DNA of 64,000 bases, from assembly GCA_023441055.1 (NCBI GenBank), contig JAEZQY010000008.1, positions 186,001 through 250,000 of the forward strand, written 5' to 3'. The notes beneath the pieces were generated by a model. It saw only the letters and a list, made by a program, of their open reading frames with translations, was not told the origin of the DNA and made no database searches. The stretch comes from Bacillota bacterium (GTDB taxonomy: Bacteria > Bacillota > Bacilli > Paenibacillales > UBA4045). Below, one piece after another: positions 44,516 to 54,099 of this stretch (position 1 is the first letter of the stretch; each line of letters opens with the position of its first letter). The translations under genes and the position numbers were made by a program.

Positions 44516-45727
44516 TTAATTATAATTTTTGGTACCAGTCGAATACTCAAACCAAATCTTGTTGCCGCCGCTATAAGAGCGAAGATAATGATATCTGACA
44601 CTGACCGAACCCATCCATCTGGGCACCATCGCCCAGTCCATATCGTCAGGGCCGTCAAGCAGAATCAATAGATCGTCAACACGCGGAATTTCGCCCTTCT
44701 CGCCTTGTCTCCACGTTCCGGTTACGGTCCCATATAGACCGGTAGTTAAGCTGTAGGAGCCGTCTTCCTTCACTGTCAGCGAACCCATCCCTATGTTACC
44801 GTCCTCGAGCGTCCAGGTGCCGAAGTAATCATAAGTCGATGTCAGGATCGGCTTATCCTTAACGGGTTCAGGATCGACTGCGGTCGGATCCGGCATGGCT
44901 GGCTGAGGGAAGCTTGGTTCAGCTTCCTCTGGTTCAATCGTAATTGGATCAGGCTGCTTTGGTTCCGGCGCGGTTGGTTCGGGTGCGGTCTGCTCGAACA
45001 CATCCGTGTAGGGGACGTTGATTCTGACCGTTCTAGTCGCAGCTTCATATAGAAGCTCATAACCAAGATTCTCGCTGACGAACCTCACGGGTACAAGCGT
45101 TGACGCATTCAGAATAACAGGCGGGGTATCCAACTGCACCACTCTATCATCCACAACCGCTGATTGCTTGCCTACCCACAGTTCGATGCGCCTAGCATCC
45201 AGCTCCATTGTAATCTTGCGCTCCGCACCGGACCAGGTGAACGCAGCGCCCAGTGCTTCCCCAATGAATCGCAGCGGCACCATCATGCGACCGTTAATAA
45301 TCGTTGGCGGAACCGGCAGATCCTGCTTCTGTCCGCGCACCAGAGCTGTGTTATTCTCTACTTGCATGACGACCGCATACTGATCATCCGGAAGTGGCGG
45401 GTCCACCGGCGCAGGTTCGGCAGGCTTCGGCTCTAATGGTTTCGGGTCCACTGGCTTCGGATTGATATCTGCTCCCGGCGGATCCTGCTTGTCCGTCTCC
45501 TTCCATAAGTCCTCCGACCACAATCCGCTGCCGGTTGGCTTAGTCGATGGCGCATTACCCTCTGTTGGAGGCGACGGCTCATGAACCGGAGGCGGCGCTG
45601 GTGTCTGAGGCTTTGACGGTTCCCCCCATAGATCTTCTGACCAGAGATCCACCGCAGCTACGCTATGGCCAATCATACTGACACAGAGAAGCGCTGACAG
45701 CATTACCTTGAATAGTGTCATCCTCAT
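44516..45727 (-). CDS. Secreted stalk-domain protein with WSEDLW repeats
   Basis: The 403-residue protein starts with a signal peptide. A Pro-rich linker contains two copies of LWSEDLW followed by G/K-E. Two stalk-like units follow (VPLRFIGEALGAAFTW; VPVRFVSENLGYELLY), then an acidic Pro-rich segment and a C-terminal small beta domain shared with the 43410 paralogue (FGTWTLEDG). The function is unknown. It is divergent from the STAND-like ATPase gene (45977), with 249 AT-rich bases between. Confidence 0.85.
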   Translation of the reverse strand: MRMTLFKVMLSALLCVSMIGHSVAAVDLWSEDLWGEPSKPQTPAPPPVHEPSPPTEGNAPSTKPTGSGLWSEDLWKETDKQDPPGADINPKPVDPKPLEPKPAEPAPVDPPLPDDQYAVVMQVENNTALVRGQKQDLPVPPTIINGRMMVPLRFIGEALGAAFTWSGAERKITMELDARRIELWVGKQSAVVDDRVVQLDTPPVILNASTLVPVRFVSENLGYELLYEAATRTVRINVPYTDVFEQTAPEPTAPEPKQPDPITIEPEEAEPSFPQPAMPDPTAVDPEPVKDKPILTSTYDYFGTWTLEDGNIGMGSLTVKEDGSYSLTTGLYGTVTGTWRQGEKGEIPRVDDLLILLDGPDDMDWAMVPRWMGSVSVRYHYLRSYSGGNKIWFEYSTGTKNYN

Positions 45728-45976
45728 TACATTCGATCCCCTTCACAAACTTCATACTGAATTAAGAATTAATCAAATAACTGGTAGAATAGACCTAAGA
45801 CTTGTGTCATAATTCTACATACATGAGTAAATTCCTTCAACTCTTCCTCAAAATATACCAATCGACTTTATCATCTAGTAGGTCTTATGAATGATTTCCA
45901 TATTAATTCCACTTTACTATGATTAGAACTATCAAATACTATTACTAATTTTAAAGTTTAGGAGATAGTACCGCCG

Positions 45977-48028
45977 ATGAATGTGAATCGTTTATTAGCT
46001 GATAGGCAGCATATTCGTTTCGTTGGAAGAGAGCAGGAGCTTGCCGCGATGCAGACGGTCATCTCCGATTCCCAGTGGCTCCTCATGCATATTTATGGCC
46101 CCGGCGGGATAGGCAAGTCTACCTTGCTCTCACGCTTTATTCAAACGATCGCTTCGGAGCAAGTGATCTACTTCAATGGGTACTCCGGCTATCGTAAGCC
46201 AGAGGACTTCCTGTCCAAGCTGCAGAGACTCCTTCCCGATCACGAACACACATCGGATCCTGTTCATGCGTTGAACCATTATGCGAGCGTGCAGGGTCGA
46301 ATCGTACTCGTATTCGATACCTTCGAGCAATGGAATTGGATTGAGGATTGGCTCAGATTGGAGTTCCTCCCGCAATTGAATCAACAGGTCAGCGTCATCA
46401 TGGCAGGACGGTATCCACTTTCCTATTCATGGCAGCGAGAGGGCTGGATGCAAACGGTGCGGCAGCTAGAACTGGCTCCGCTGTCCTCAGCTGAAGTTCG
46501 CCAATATGCCGCTAATCGAGGCGTTCACGATTCAGCGATTATCGATGCGTTATACCGTTTCTGTCTAGGCTATCCGCTTGCCATGACAATGGCCTGTGAG
46601 CTCATCATTCGCCAAGGCAAAACCAGCTTCCTGCAGACAACGCAACAGGAGGAGATGATCGCTAGCCTGGCGACCGAATTAACTGCTGATATTAAGAATC
46701 CAGCATTCCTGCATTACCTGGAAGCTGCCTCGGCAGTATGGAAATTCGATCAAGAGATGCTGCAGGCGCTATTGCAGGAAGAGATTTCGATTATTCAGTT
46801 TCGCCAGTTCTGTGAGCTCCCCTTCGTCATTCGGATCGAGCAGCAGTGGTCGCTGCATGATTCCATCCGGCAATGGATGTTCACCGACTTCCGAAACCGC
46901 AAGCCGCAAACCTACGCCAGATACCGTTCACGCGCCTTGCAAGAGATTAGACAGCGGGAGGGTTATTACCCCAGCCGCAAGACCGACCTCGCCTTCGAGA
47001 AGCTCTATCTGCATGAGGATGACTTCGTCCGTGATCTCTGTTATCAATGGAGCGGTCATATGCACTATCAAGCATGTGAGGATGCACATCTTGACCAGAT
47101 CATACAGATCTACACCATGCACCTGGCGAGCCTGCCTGCTTATAACGAGGCGGATCCCAATCTGACGCCATTGATCGAGCCGCTATGGAAGCTGGGACCC
47201 AGCTCCTTCTATGGACTATGGCGTGAAGATCAGCTAGTCGCATTCAGCTCCTCTATCCTGCTCACTGAACAATCCGTGGCACTACTCAGATCCAATCCCA
47301 TCACAGCTCCAGCTACAGCGTCATACTCGCCTGACGATCGGCAATATATCACATGCTTAGCAGGCAGCCATCCTGATCTGGTTCAAGAGATCAGCGGATC
47401 ACTGGCACGCGCGCTCACCCGTTTAATCGATCGTGAGGCCACGATTATTATGCTGCTTCCCTTGCCGGAGTGGGAGCCGTTCTTACTCCTGCTCGGCTAC
47501 GAGCGAATTCCATGGGCTGATGCCATCACCCCGTATGGCATCGAATATGTAGGCTACCGATTGGACTTGCGGGTCAAGGAACTGCCAGCTAATGTGGATC
47601 GCATGTTAACAATGCTGGAGGAGCATCAGACATCTGACTCACAGCTTGTCGGGAAGCAAGCTGACAGTCGCCTGACGATAGAGGAGACTGTTCCTCATGT
47701 GCAGCGTGTGCTCAAGCACTACAACCGCCTGCATCAATGGCCGGAGCTGGCCGATAGCCTGCGCTTCCTGCTGAAGGAGGATAAGGCTCAAGATTCAGCC
47801 TTGACCGTCGCCCAGCGACTACAGACAGAGATCGCGGAGAAGATTCAAGAGTTCACTGCCGGCACTAGTGAGGAACAACGCTATGCCTTGATATTGACAT
47901 ATGCGTATGTGAAGAAGCTAGGGACACACGAGCGTGTGGCCGAGCATCTCAATCTGTCCGCCCCAACCTATTATCGCTATCTGCGTCTAGCCGTTCGTGA
48001 GTTGACCTATCGATGGGTCGTTCTCTAG
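45977..48028 (+). CDS. STAND-like ATPase with GNAT-like region and C-terminal HTH
   Basis: This 683-residue soluble protein has a Walker A GPGGIGKST at 41-49 and a Walker B IVLVFD at 109-114. Another conserved STAND segment follows (VIMAGRYPLS near 140), typical of signalling NTPases. The segment from about 355 to 530 (ACEDAHLDQIIQIYTMHL, FYGLWREDQLVAFSSSI, LLGYERIPW) looks like a GNAT acetyltransferase fold. The last 50 residues (ERVAEHLNLSAPTYYRYLRLAV) form a helix-turn-helix. I know of no named family with this order. It is divergent from the stalk-protein genes and may regulate them. TAGGAGATAG precedes the ATG at 45977. Confidence 0.85.
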   Translation: MNVNRLLADRQHIRFVGREQELAAMQTVISDSQWLLMHIYGPGGIGKSTLLSRFIQTIASEQVIYFNGYSGYRKPEDFLSKLQRLLPDHEHTSDPVHALNHYASVQGRIVLVFDTFEQWNWIEDWLRLEFLPQLNQQVSVIMAGRYPLSYSWQREGWMQTVRQLELAPLSSAEVRQYAANRGVHDSAIIDALYRFCLGYPLAMTMACELIIRQGKTSFLQTTQQEEMIASLATELTADIKNPAFLHYLEAASAVWKFDQEMLQALLQEEISIIQFRQFCELPFVIRIEQQWSLHDSIRQWMFTDFRNRKPQTYARYRSRALQEIRQREGYYPSRKTDLAFEKLYLHEDDFVRDLCYQWSGHMHYQACEDAHLDQIIQIYTMHLASLPAYNEADPNLTPLIEPLWKLGPSSFYGLWREDQLVAFSSSILLTEQSVALLRSNPITAPATASYSPDDRQYITCLAGSHPDLVQEISGSLARALTRLIDREATIIMLLPLPEWEPFLLLLGYERIPWADAITPYGIEYVGYRLDLRVKELPANVDRMLTMLEEHQTSDSQLVGKQADSRLTIEETVPHVQRVLKHYNRLHQWPELADSLRFLLKEDKAQDSALTVAQRLQTEIAEKIQEFTAGTSEEQRYALILTYAYVKKLGTHERVAEHLNLSAPTYYRYLRLAVRELTYRWVVL

Positions 48029-48055
48029 ATGCGTATGCGCTGGCTATCATATCAT

Positions 48056-48095
48056 ACAGAAGCGGTGTCCATCCGAGATGGAACACCGCTTCTGT
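48056..48095. terminator. Bidirectional hairpin between convergent genes
   Basis: ACAGAAGCGGTGT and ACACCGCTTCTGT form the outer stem and CATC/GATG an inner one. It lies between the plus-strand ATPase gene and the minus-strand stalk-protein gene. U-runs are short, so it may be a weak terminator for both. Confidence 0.7.
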
Positions 48096-48100
48096 ATGGT

Positions 48101-48853
48101 CTATTTCCCTAACATAGGCTCCCCAATAATGCTTAGACTGCCGCTAGCCCAAATCTCCAGCTCGCCTACGTCCTTTATATCCAGCTCAATCTCATAGAGA
48201 TTGCCATATTCCACTTCGAACTCCTTAATCATGATGCCATGCTCATCCTTGAATGTCAGCTCCGCATAGGAATTGTAATACATCCCATCCTCATCCTTAG
48301 GCTCATCGATCCAGAACGTCGCTTTGAACTTGTCATACTCATAATTCGTAATGACACGCAAGGATAATCCTGCATAATATTCTGGATCCTGAGAATAACC
48401 ATACTCGAATGCTCGGTCTGGTGCGCGATTCAAGTATTCTGGTGTCCGACTGCGTAATCTATAGGCGCTCTCGTATCCCATCGTAAATTCCGGACTAAGA
48501 CGGATGTAGCTGATTTGATCCTTGTCGATATTGCTGCTGATATCACCGATATAGGCAGTGCTGGTATTCGCATCCCAAGTAACCTGCAGTCCTGCCGCTT
48601 CCTCAATGACTGCACGCAATGGAAGGTAGGTCCTGCCTTTATAGGTAATGGGTACATATTTGGTACCGTCTGACGGATCTGACGGCTCAAACTTCTTGCC
48701 GTTCAGCATAATCGTAATGCCATTATTAAGATTCGCTGTTATCGGTACTAATGCTCCTGCTCCCGTCACCTGCATGGTGACGCTTGCTGCTAATAAGATC
48801 GAAGTAACCGCCAGCATGACTGCCAGCTTGCCTCGCGAGAACCACTTCTTCAC
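48101..48853 (-). CDS. Secreted stalk-domain (copper amine oxidase N-like) protein
   Basis: From GTG at 48853 (GAGGAG eight bases upstream) the protein begins MKKWFSRGKLAVMLAVTSIL, a signal peptide. A stalk-type unit follows (MLNGKKFEPSD, LPLRAVIEEAAGLQVTWD). The C-terminal part is a small beta domain of unknown function. About 250 residues. It is the third stalk-domain gene around the STAND-like ATPase, and it converges on that gene. A longer reading to 48901 would put a basic tail before the signal peptide. Confidence 0.82.
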   Translation of the reverse strand: MKKWFSRGKLAVMLAVTSILLAASVTMQVTGAGALVPITANLNNGITIMLNGKKFEPSDPSDGTKYVPITYKGRTYLPLRAVIEEAAGLQVTWDANTSTAYIGDISSNIDKDQISYIRLSPEFTMGYESAYRLRSRTPEYLNRAPDRAFEYGYSQDPEYYAGLSLRVITNYEYDKFKATFWIDEPKDEDGMYYNSYAELTFKDEHGIMIKEFEVEYGNLYEIELDIKDVGELEIWASGSLSIIGEPMLGK

Positions 48854-48981
48854 GGATAACACTCCTCTACCTAATTTTTGTCCCAGCCCCTTCCCTCTCA
48901 TTTGTACCGCCGCAGGACTATCAATTTCTATATCAGATTGCTATCAGAAGCCTGAGGCCGATTAGGCTCGCATAAGAAATA

Positions 48982-49012
48982 AGGAGGAGCCTGATTGATC
49001 CAGGCTCCTCCT
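48982..49012 (-). terminator. Terminator of the hexuronate operon
   Basis: AGGAGGAGCCTG pairs with CAGGCTCCTCCT around a seven-base loop, followed on the minus strand by TATTTCTT. It starts eight bases after the uxaC stop. Confidence 0.85.
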
Positions 49013-49019
49013 ATATGTT

Positions 49020-50420
49020 TTAAAATCCAAAATACTGCTTCGCGTTGTTATAGGATATATTTTGCACAATCTCGCCTAACAGCGCTTCATCATCCGGGAA
49101 CTCCCCGTTCTCCACCCATTCCCCAATCAGATTGCACAGGATACGGCGGAAGTACTCATGTCTCGTATACGACAAGAAGCTGCGGGAATCGGTCAGCATG
49201 CCGACGAACCGGCTTAGTAGGCCTAGATCAGCCAACGTCTTCATCTGCGCGATCATGCCTTCCTTCGTATCATTGAACCACCAGGCCGAGCCGAATTGCA
49301 TCTTGCCCGGAATGCCTCCGCCCTGGAAGTTGCCGATCATCGTCCCAATGATATGATTCTGCGTCGGGTCGAGGGAGTAAAGCACCGTCTTCGGCAGCGC
49401 ATCATCCGTATCGAGCGCATCGAGCAGCCGGGAGAGCGGGTACGCGATCGCGCTGTCATTCATGGAGTCAAAGCCGACATCAGCGCCAAGACTGTTCCAC
49501 ATCCGCGTATTGTTATTGCGCTGCGCATTGATATGATACTGCATCACCCAGCCGCGAGCCGCATACTGCTTGCCGAGGAACACGAGTGTATACGTCTTGT
49601 ACTTCTGCTCATCCTCCAGCGAGACCTGCTCACCGCTGCGCGCCCGCGCGAAGATCGCCGCTACCTCTTCCTGCGAGGCCTCCGCATAAGGTACATAATC
49701 CAGCGCATGGTCGGACACACGTCCGCCAACGGAATGGAAGAAGGCGATGCGTGCTTCTAGCGCGACCAGCAGCTCTTCATACGTTTGAATCTCGCCGCCT
49801 GTGACCTGCTCCAGCTTAGCCAGCCAGTCCAGGAAGCTCTTGCGATTGATCTCGAGCGCTTTGTCAGGACGGAAGGAAGGCAGCACAGCCGTCTGGAATG
49901 ACTCATCTTCCTTAAGCTTGATATGATACTCGAGTGTATCGATCGGATCATCCGTCGTGCAGATAACGCGAACATCCGACTTGGTAATGAGATCACGAGC
50001 TCCGAAGCCTGGGCCTGCCAGCTGCGCATTGACCTTCTCCCAGATGACCGGCGCATTCTGCTCATTGATCAGTTCCTTCACGCCGAAGTACCGTCTTAGC
50101 TCCAGATGCGACCAATGATAGAGCGGGTTGCCGATCGCCTCAGACACCGTGCGCGCATAGGCCAGGAACTTGTCATAATCGCTGGCATCGCCTGTGCAAT
50201 ATTGCTCCTCCACGCCATTGGAGCGCATCGCTCTCCACTTGTAATGATCACCGTACAGCCATACCTCGGTCAAGTTCTTGTACGTCTTGTTCTCATAGAT
50301 CTCCTGTGGACTCAGGTGACAATGATAGTCGATGATTGGCATCTTCGCCGCGTAATCGTGGTAGAGCTTAATCGCCGTATCATTCGAGAGCAGGAAATTC
50401 TTCTTCATGAATTTAGCCAA
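49020..50420 (-). CDS. uxaC: Uronate (glucuronate/galacturonate) isomerase
   Basis: The 466-residue protein starts with the UxaC pattern (KLYHDYAAKMPIIDYHCHLSPQEIYENK), including the HCH metal ligands. UxaC interconverts D-glucuronate with D-fructuronate and D-galacturonate with D-tagaturonate in the cytoplasm. It is the last gene of a five-gene operon (uxaE, LarA-like, gntK, SDR, uxaC), 50 bases after the SDR gene. The size is normal. Confidence 0.97.
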   Translation of the reverse strand: MAKFMKKNFLLSNDTAIKLYHDYAAKMPIIDYHCHLSPQEIYENKTYKNLTEVWLYGDHYKWRAMRSNGVEEQYCTGDASDYDKFLAYARTVSEAIGNPLYHWSHLELRRYFGVKELINEQNAPVIWEKVNAQLAGPGFGARDLITKSDVRVICTTDDPIDTLEYHIKLKEDESFQTAVLPSFRPDKALEINRKSFLDWLAKLEQVTGGEIQTYEELLVALEARIAFFHSVGGRVSDHALDYVPYAEASQEEVAAIFARARSGEQVSLEDEQKYKTYTLVFLGKQYAARGWVMQYHINAQRNNNTRMWNSLGADVGFDSMNDSAIAYPLSRLLDALDTDDALPKTVLYSLDPTQNHIIGTMIGNFQGGGIPGKMQFGSAWWFNDTKEGMIAQMKTLADLGLLSRFVGMLTDSRSFLSYTRHEYFRRILCNLIGEWVENGEFPDDEALLGEIVQNISYNNAKQYFGF

Positions 50421-50470
50421 CTGGCATACCCCTTCCCCTGTATAAAATAAAGCCCTACGCGTTATTCACG

Positions 50471-51241
50471 CTATATCGTCATCGCACCGAAGCCGCCATC
50501 CACACGCACGAACGTGCCTGTAACGAATCCGGATGCCTTCTCAGAGGCCAGATACACAGCTGCGCCTTGCAGCTCCTCAGGTGCGCCGAAGCGGTTCATC
50601 GGTGTATGCGCCATGATGCTCTTCACGCGATCCTCAGACAGAATCTTCTTGTTCTGCTCCGCTGGGAAGAAGCCTGGGATGATGCCATTGACACGCACGT
50701 TATGCGGCGCGAATTCACGGGCCAGGAATTGCGTGACGGAGTTGACGCCCGCCTTGGTCGCGGAGTATGTGAATACCTTGGACAGCGGTGGTCCGGACGA
50801 GACGGACGAGATATTGATAATGCTGCCGCCCTTGCCCTGATCAACCATCTGCTTGCCGAATACCTGACAGGCAAGAACAACACCCTTCAGATTGACATCC
50901 ATGATACTGTCGTATTCTTCCTCCGTAATCTCGAAGAATGGCGTAGTGCTATTCTTGCCCGGGCAATTCATCAAGATGTCCACGCTGCCAGTCCATGCCA
51001 GCACCTCGGATAAGACACGCTCCAAATCCGCCTTGCTGGTGGTGTCCGCCTGGAACACTTCAGCAGCGCCGCCGGCCTTCTCAACACGCGCCTTCGCAGA
51101 TGCCGATGTTTCCGGATTACGTCCTACAATGGCCACCTTGGCTCCTTGCGCGCCGAATGCCTCGCCCATCGCTGAACCCAGTGTGCTGTTGCCGCCTATA
51201 ATTACAGCGGTCTTCCCCGTTAGATCGAACATGTTTACCAT
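50471..51241 (-). CDS. uxuB: D-mannonate oxidoreductase-like SDR (fructuronate reductase)
   Basis: The 256-residue protein is a classical SDR. GGNSTLGSAMG is the cofactor loop. NISSVSS and the YSATK catalytic Tyr-Lys follow, then RVDGGFGAMTI at the C-terminus. It resembles YjmF/UxuB-type SDRs of Bacillus hexuronate clusters, which reduce fructuronate to D-mannonate. It lies two bases after the gluconokinase gene, within the operon. Assignment of direction and substrate depends on this context. Confidence 0.85.
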   Translation of the reverse strand: MVNMFDLTGKTAVIIGGNSTLGSAMGEAFGAQGAKVAIVGRNPETSASAKARVEKAGGAAEVFQADTTSKADLERVLSEVLAWTGSVDILMNCPGKNSTTPFFEITEEEYDSIMDVNLKGVVLACQVFGKQMVDQGKGGSIINISSVSSGPPLSKVFTYSATKAGVNSVTQFLAREFAPHNVRVNGIIPGFFPAEQNKKILSEDRVKSIMAHTPMNRFGAPEELQGAAVYLASEKASGFVTGTFVRVDGGFGAMTI

Positions 51242-51243
51242 CT

Positions 51244-52782
51244 CTACTTCGACTCCTTCATCTGTATTGCTACGATATCTCGCAGCGGGTCTACAAGCCT
51301 CGGATATAATTCCTTATAGAGTGCGAATAGCTCATTATAGGTTTCCTGATATGCTTCATTCGGCTGATGCGTGTAAGAGGACTGCGACCATGCGGTCACC
51401 GCGTTCAGATCCGGCATCTCGCCGAGCGCATGCATACCCAGCGCTGCAGCGCCCAGTGCCGAGCTCTCAATCGCATCGGGCACAGTCAGCGGCGCGCCGA
51501 GTATATCGGCGAGTGATTGCCGCCAGAACGCCGATCTCGCGAAGCCGCCGGCTGCGCGGATCTCGCGCGGCTTGCCTGCGGCAACCTCAACCGCTTCCGC
51601 AACCGAACGCACCGCATAGCCGATGCCCTCCAGCACCGCGCGCACCATATGCGCCTTGCCGTGGCTGAGCGATAAGCCGAAGAACACGCCGCGCACGTCC
51701 GCGTTCCAATACGGTGCACGCTCGCCAGCGAACAGCGGCAGAACAACAAGTCCGCCTGAGCCGGCTGGCGCCTGCTCAGCCAGCTCGGTTAGCGCATCAT
51801 ACGGGTCACGGCCGGACTGGCGGGCCGCGTCGGCTTCCTTGGTTGCGAGCTCATCACGCACCCACCGGAACAATACGCCGCCGTTATTAATCGCACCGCC
51901 GACAACCCAGCGATTGGGCATCAGCGAATAGCAGAACGTGCGGCCATGCGGGTCGGTCAAGGGCTGATCCACGACGGCACGTACGGCGCCGCTGGTGCCG
52001 ATTGTCACCGCGAAGGAATCGCGAGACACCGCGCCGACTCCTAAATTAGCCAGCACGCCATCGGAGGCCCCGATAACTACAGGCAGATCGCGAGGAACGC
52101 CCATCCGATCAGCCCATTCGGGCCTCATCCCTTCGAGTACATGCGTGGTCGGCTTCAGCTCAGGCAGGTGATCCTCCGTGATGCCGGCCGCTTCCAGGGA
52201 TTGCGGATGCCACTTTCGCTCCTTGAGCGAATACAGTCCAGTGGCGCTGGCGATTGATTCGTCGATCACATGCTGACCGAACCATCGATTCAATATATAT
52301 TCCTTAATGCCGATGAATTTACGCGCACGCGCGAAGATCGCCGGATCCTTCTCCTTCATCCACATCAGCTTGAGCAGCGGCGACATCGGATGAATGGGCG
52401 TGCCGGTTGCCGCATACAACGCCTGCGCATCATAACGCTCGCGCAGGATGTTCACATAGGGCGCGCTGCGATTATCCGCCCAGGTGATGCACTGCGTCAG
52501 CAATTCATCGCTCTGGTCCAGTGCGATGAGGCTGTGCATGGCAGAGCTCATCGACATGCACAGAAACTCAGATTGAGGAATACCAGACGCATCCACGGCT
52601 GTTCGCACAGCAGACACAACCGCCTGCATGATCTCGCTCGGGTCCTGCTCAGCTCTGCCCGGCATCGGGGCATTCAGCGGATAACCAACCGATTGCTCGG
52701 CGATGATGATACCTGAGCGGTTGATAATGACGGCCTTGGTGCTCGTTGTGCCAATGTCCGCCGCGATAACATATTGCTTCAT
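51244..52782 (-). CDS. gntK: FGGY-family gluconokinase
   Basis: The 512-residue protein has the ATPase phosphate motif ADIGTTSTKAVII at the N-terminus and the FGGY-type GASDGVLANLGVGAV and GTSGAVRAV. The closest family is gluconokinase, which makes 6-phosphogluconate from D-gluconate. A close relative could act on other aldonates. Its start overlaps the end of the LarA-like gene by four bases (ATGA), so the two are translationally coupled. This suits a pathway where the epimerase supplies gluconate. Confidence 0.9.
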   Translation of the reverse strand: MKQYVIAADIGTTSTKAVIINRSGIIIAEQSVGYPLNAPMPGRAEQDPSEIMQAVVSAVRTAVDASGIPQSEFLCMSMSSAMHSLIALDQSDELLTQCITWADNRSAPYVNILRERYDAQALYAATGTPIHPMSPLLKLMWMKEKDPAIFARARKFIGIKEYILNRWFGQHVIDESIASATGLYSLKERKWHPQSLEAAGITEDHLPELKPTTHVLEGMRPEWADRMGVPRDLPVVIGASDGVLANLGVGAVSRDSFAVTIGTSGAVRAVVDQPLTDPHGRTFCYSLMPNRWVVGGAINNGGVLFRWVRDELATKEADAARQSGRDPYDALTELAEQAPAGSGGLVVLPLFAGERAPYWNADVRGVFFGLSLSHGKAHMVRAVLEGIGYAVRSVAEAVEVAAGKPREIRAAGGFARSAFWRQSLADILGAPLTVPDAIESSALGAAALGMHALGEMPDLNAVTAWSQSSYTHQPNEAYQETYNELFALYKELYPRLVDPLRDIVAIQMKESK

Positions 52783-54053
52783 GACTCGAAGTACCCCTCA
52801 CTGTCGAATGTCCATTCATACGGCTCGGAGACGATCTCGATGCCAGGATGCTGCCGAGCCTCCTCCAGCATATTCACCGAAATCTCGATCTCGCCCAGAT
52901 GCAGCGTGTCCTTAATACGCACCAGACGGCACTTTGTGAAGTCCAGCACGTTGCAGGTCTTGACCGCTGCCTTGATCGCGAGCTCATCGCTGGCCAGTGT
53001 GGTCGCCTGCTTCGTCGGCGCGCACACCGTCGAGGTCAGACCATTCAGATAAGTCGCCGTGAAATCGGTATGATCGACCAGACGCTGCGTCGTGAAGTCT
53101 GCAGTTCCAACCCCATTCGCATTGCCCTTAGACTCCTTGGTCACATCCAGCACAACCATCTTATTAACGTCGGGACCGCCTGATGCATACGGTGTTGGAT
53201 AACGGCCGGTCACATTCGGATCCATCCCGTCCCCGCTGATGTTCTTGCCAATTCGGTCTATGACGAGCACATCAATCTGATCGAACAGCAACTTCGGCAT
53301 ACGAGACTTCGCCATCTTCTGAAGCTCGACCTCGCGCTCGTATACGTGAGCAGCCGGCAGCACCTCGAGATGACAGGTCTCATCATAGGCATTCTCAACA
53401 GTTGCCACACCGAATAAGATCGGCAGCTTGTTCATCATCAGCGTTGCCATCTCTGGGACGAAATCCGCCATATACTTAAAGCCTAGCTGATGACAAGCCT
53501 CCGCGCCCTTCTGCTTGCCTAGCCCGATGGCGATCATCTTCATAATCCCGCTCTCGATCGGACCGCGGAAGGCCGTGTGGGGCTTCACACGATTAATGAC
53601 GATGATCGCGTCTGCCTCAGAGGCAATCTTATCCACATAGACTGGCAGTCCGTTAGCCAGCTCGTCAATCTTGACGACCTCCATGGAGGAGCGAACCGGC
53701 GCGTCCATCGTATGTTCATCAATACCCAGATGATGGAGCACCTCAGCCTGTCCTTCATCCGTTGCGCCGCCATGACTACCCATGCATGGCACGATGAAAG
53801 GATGGCCCCCCGCTGCCTTGATCGCATCGATCACTTCACGTGTGATCGGGGCGATATTGGCAACTCCGCGGCTGCCTACCGCAACAGCGACGTGCTGACC
53901 GGGCTTGATCTGATCGATCGCGCCCGGCTTCATCAGCTCTTCCTTCAGAACCTGAATCGGATCCTCCAGCTTCTCCGCGTCGAATCGTTGACGAATCCGC
54001 GCCATTGGAGGGATTGGAATCGGCTCCAGCATCTTCCTAATGATTTCACTCAT
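52779..54053 (-). CDS. LarA-like nickel-pincer 2-hydroxyacid racemase/epimerase
   Basis: The 424-residue protein belongs to the lactate racemase (DUF2088) family. Residues matching LarA active-site positions by eye are Arg62 (GSRGVANI), His94 (MGSHGGATDEGQ), His159 (RVKPHTAFRGP), Lys172 (GIMKMIAIG) and His188 (AEACHQLG). LarA carries a covalent nickel-pincer nucleotide on such a lysine. Here it sits between uxaE and gntK in a hexuronate operon. The missing step is a C2 epimerisation of D-mannonate to D-gluconate, a reaction a 2-hydroxyacid epimerase could do. Cofactor genes larB, larC and larE are not in the window. Confidence 0.9.
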   Translation of the reverse strand: MSEIIRKMLEPIPIPPMARIRQRFDAEKLEDPIQVLKEELMKPGAIDQIKPGQHVAVAVGSRGVANIAPITREVIDAIKAAGGHPFIVPCMGSHGGATDEGQAEVLHHLGIDEHTMDAPVRSSMEVVKIDELANGLPVYVDKIASEADAIIVINRVKPHTAFRGPIESGIMKMIAIGLGKQKGAEACHQLGFKYMADFVPEMATLMMNKLPILFGVATVENAYDETCHLEVLPAAHVYEREVELQKMAKSRMPKLLFDQIDVLVIDRIGKNISGDGMDPNVTGRYPTPYASGGPDVNKMVVLDVTKESKGNANGVGTADFTTQRLVDHTDFTATYLNGLTSTVCAPTKQATTLASDELAIKAAVKTCNVLDFTKCRLVRIKDTLHLGEIEISVNMLEEARQHPGIEIVSEPYEWTFDSEGYFES

Positions 54054-54099
54054 CGGCTCACATCCTTCCTTAGCGTATAACGCACATTAAACATGTTGA

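Noticed and set aside
43410..45727. Copper amine oxidase enzymes
   Set aside because: Only the N-terminal stalk-type module is present, with no catalytic domain or topaquinone motif.
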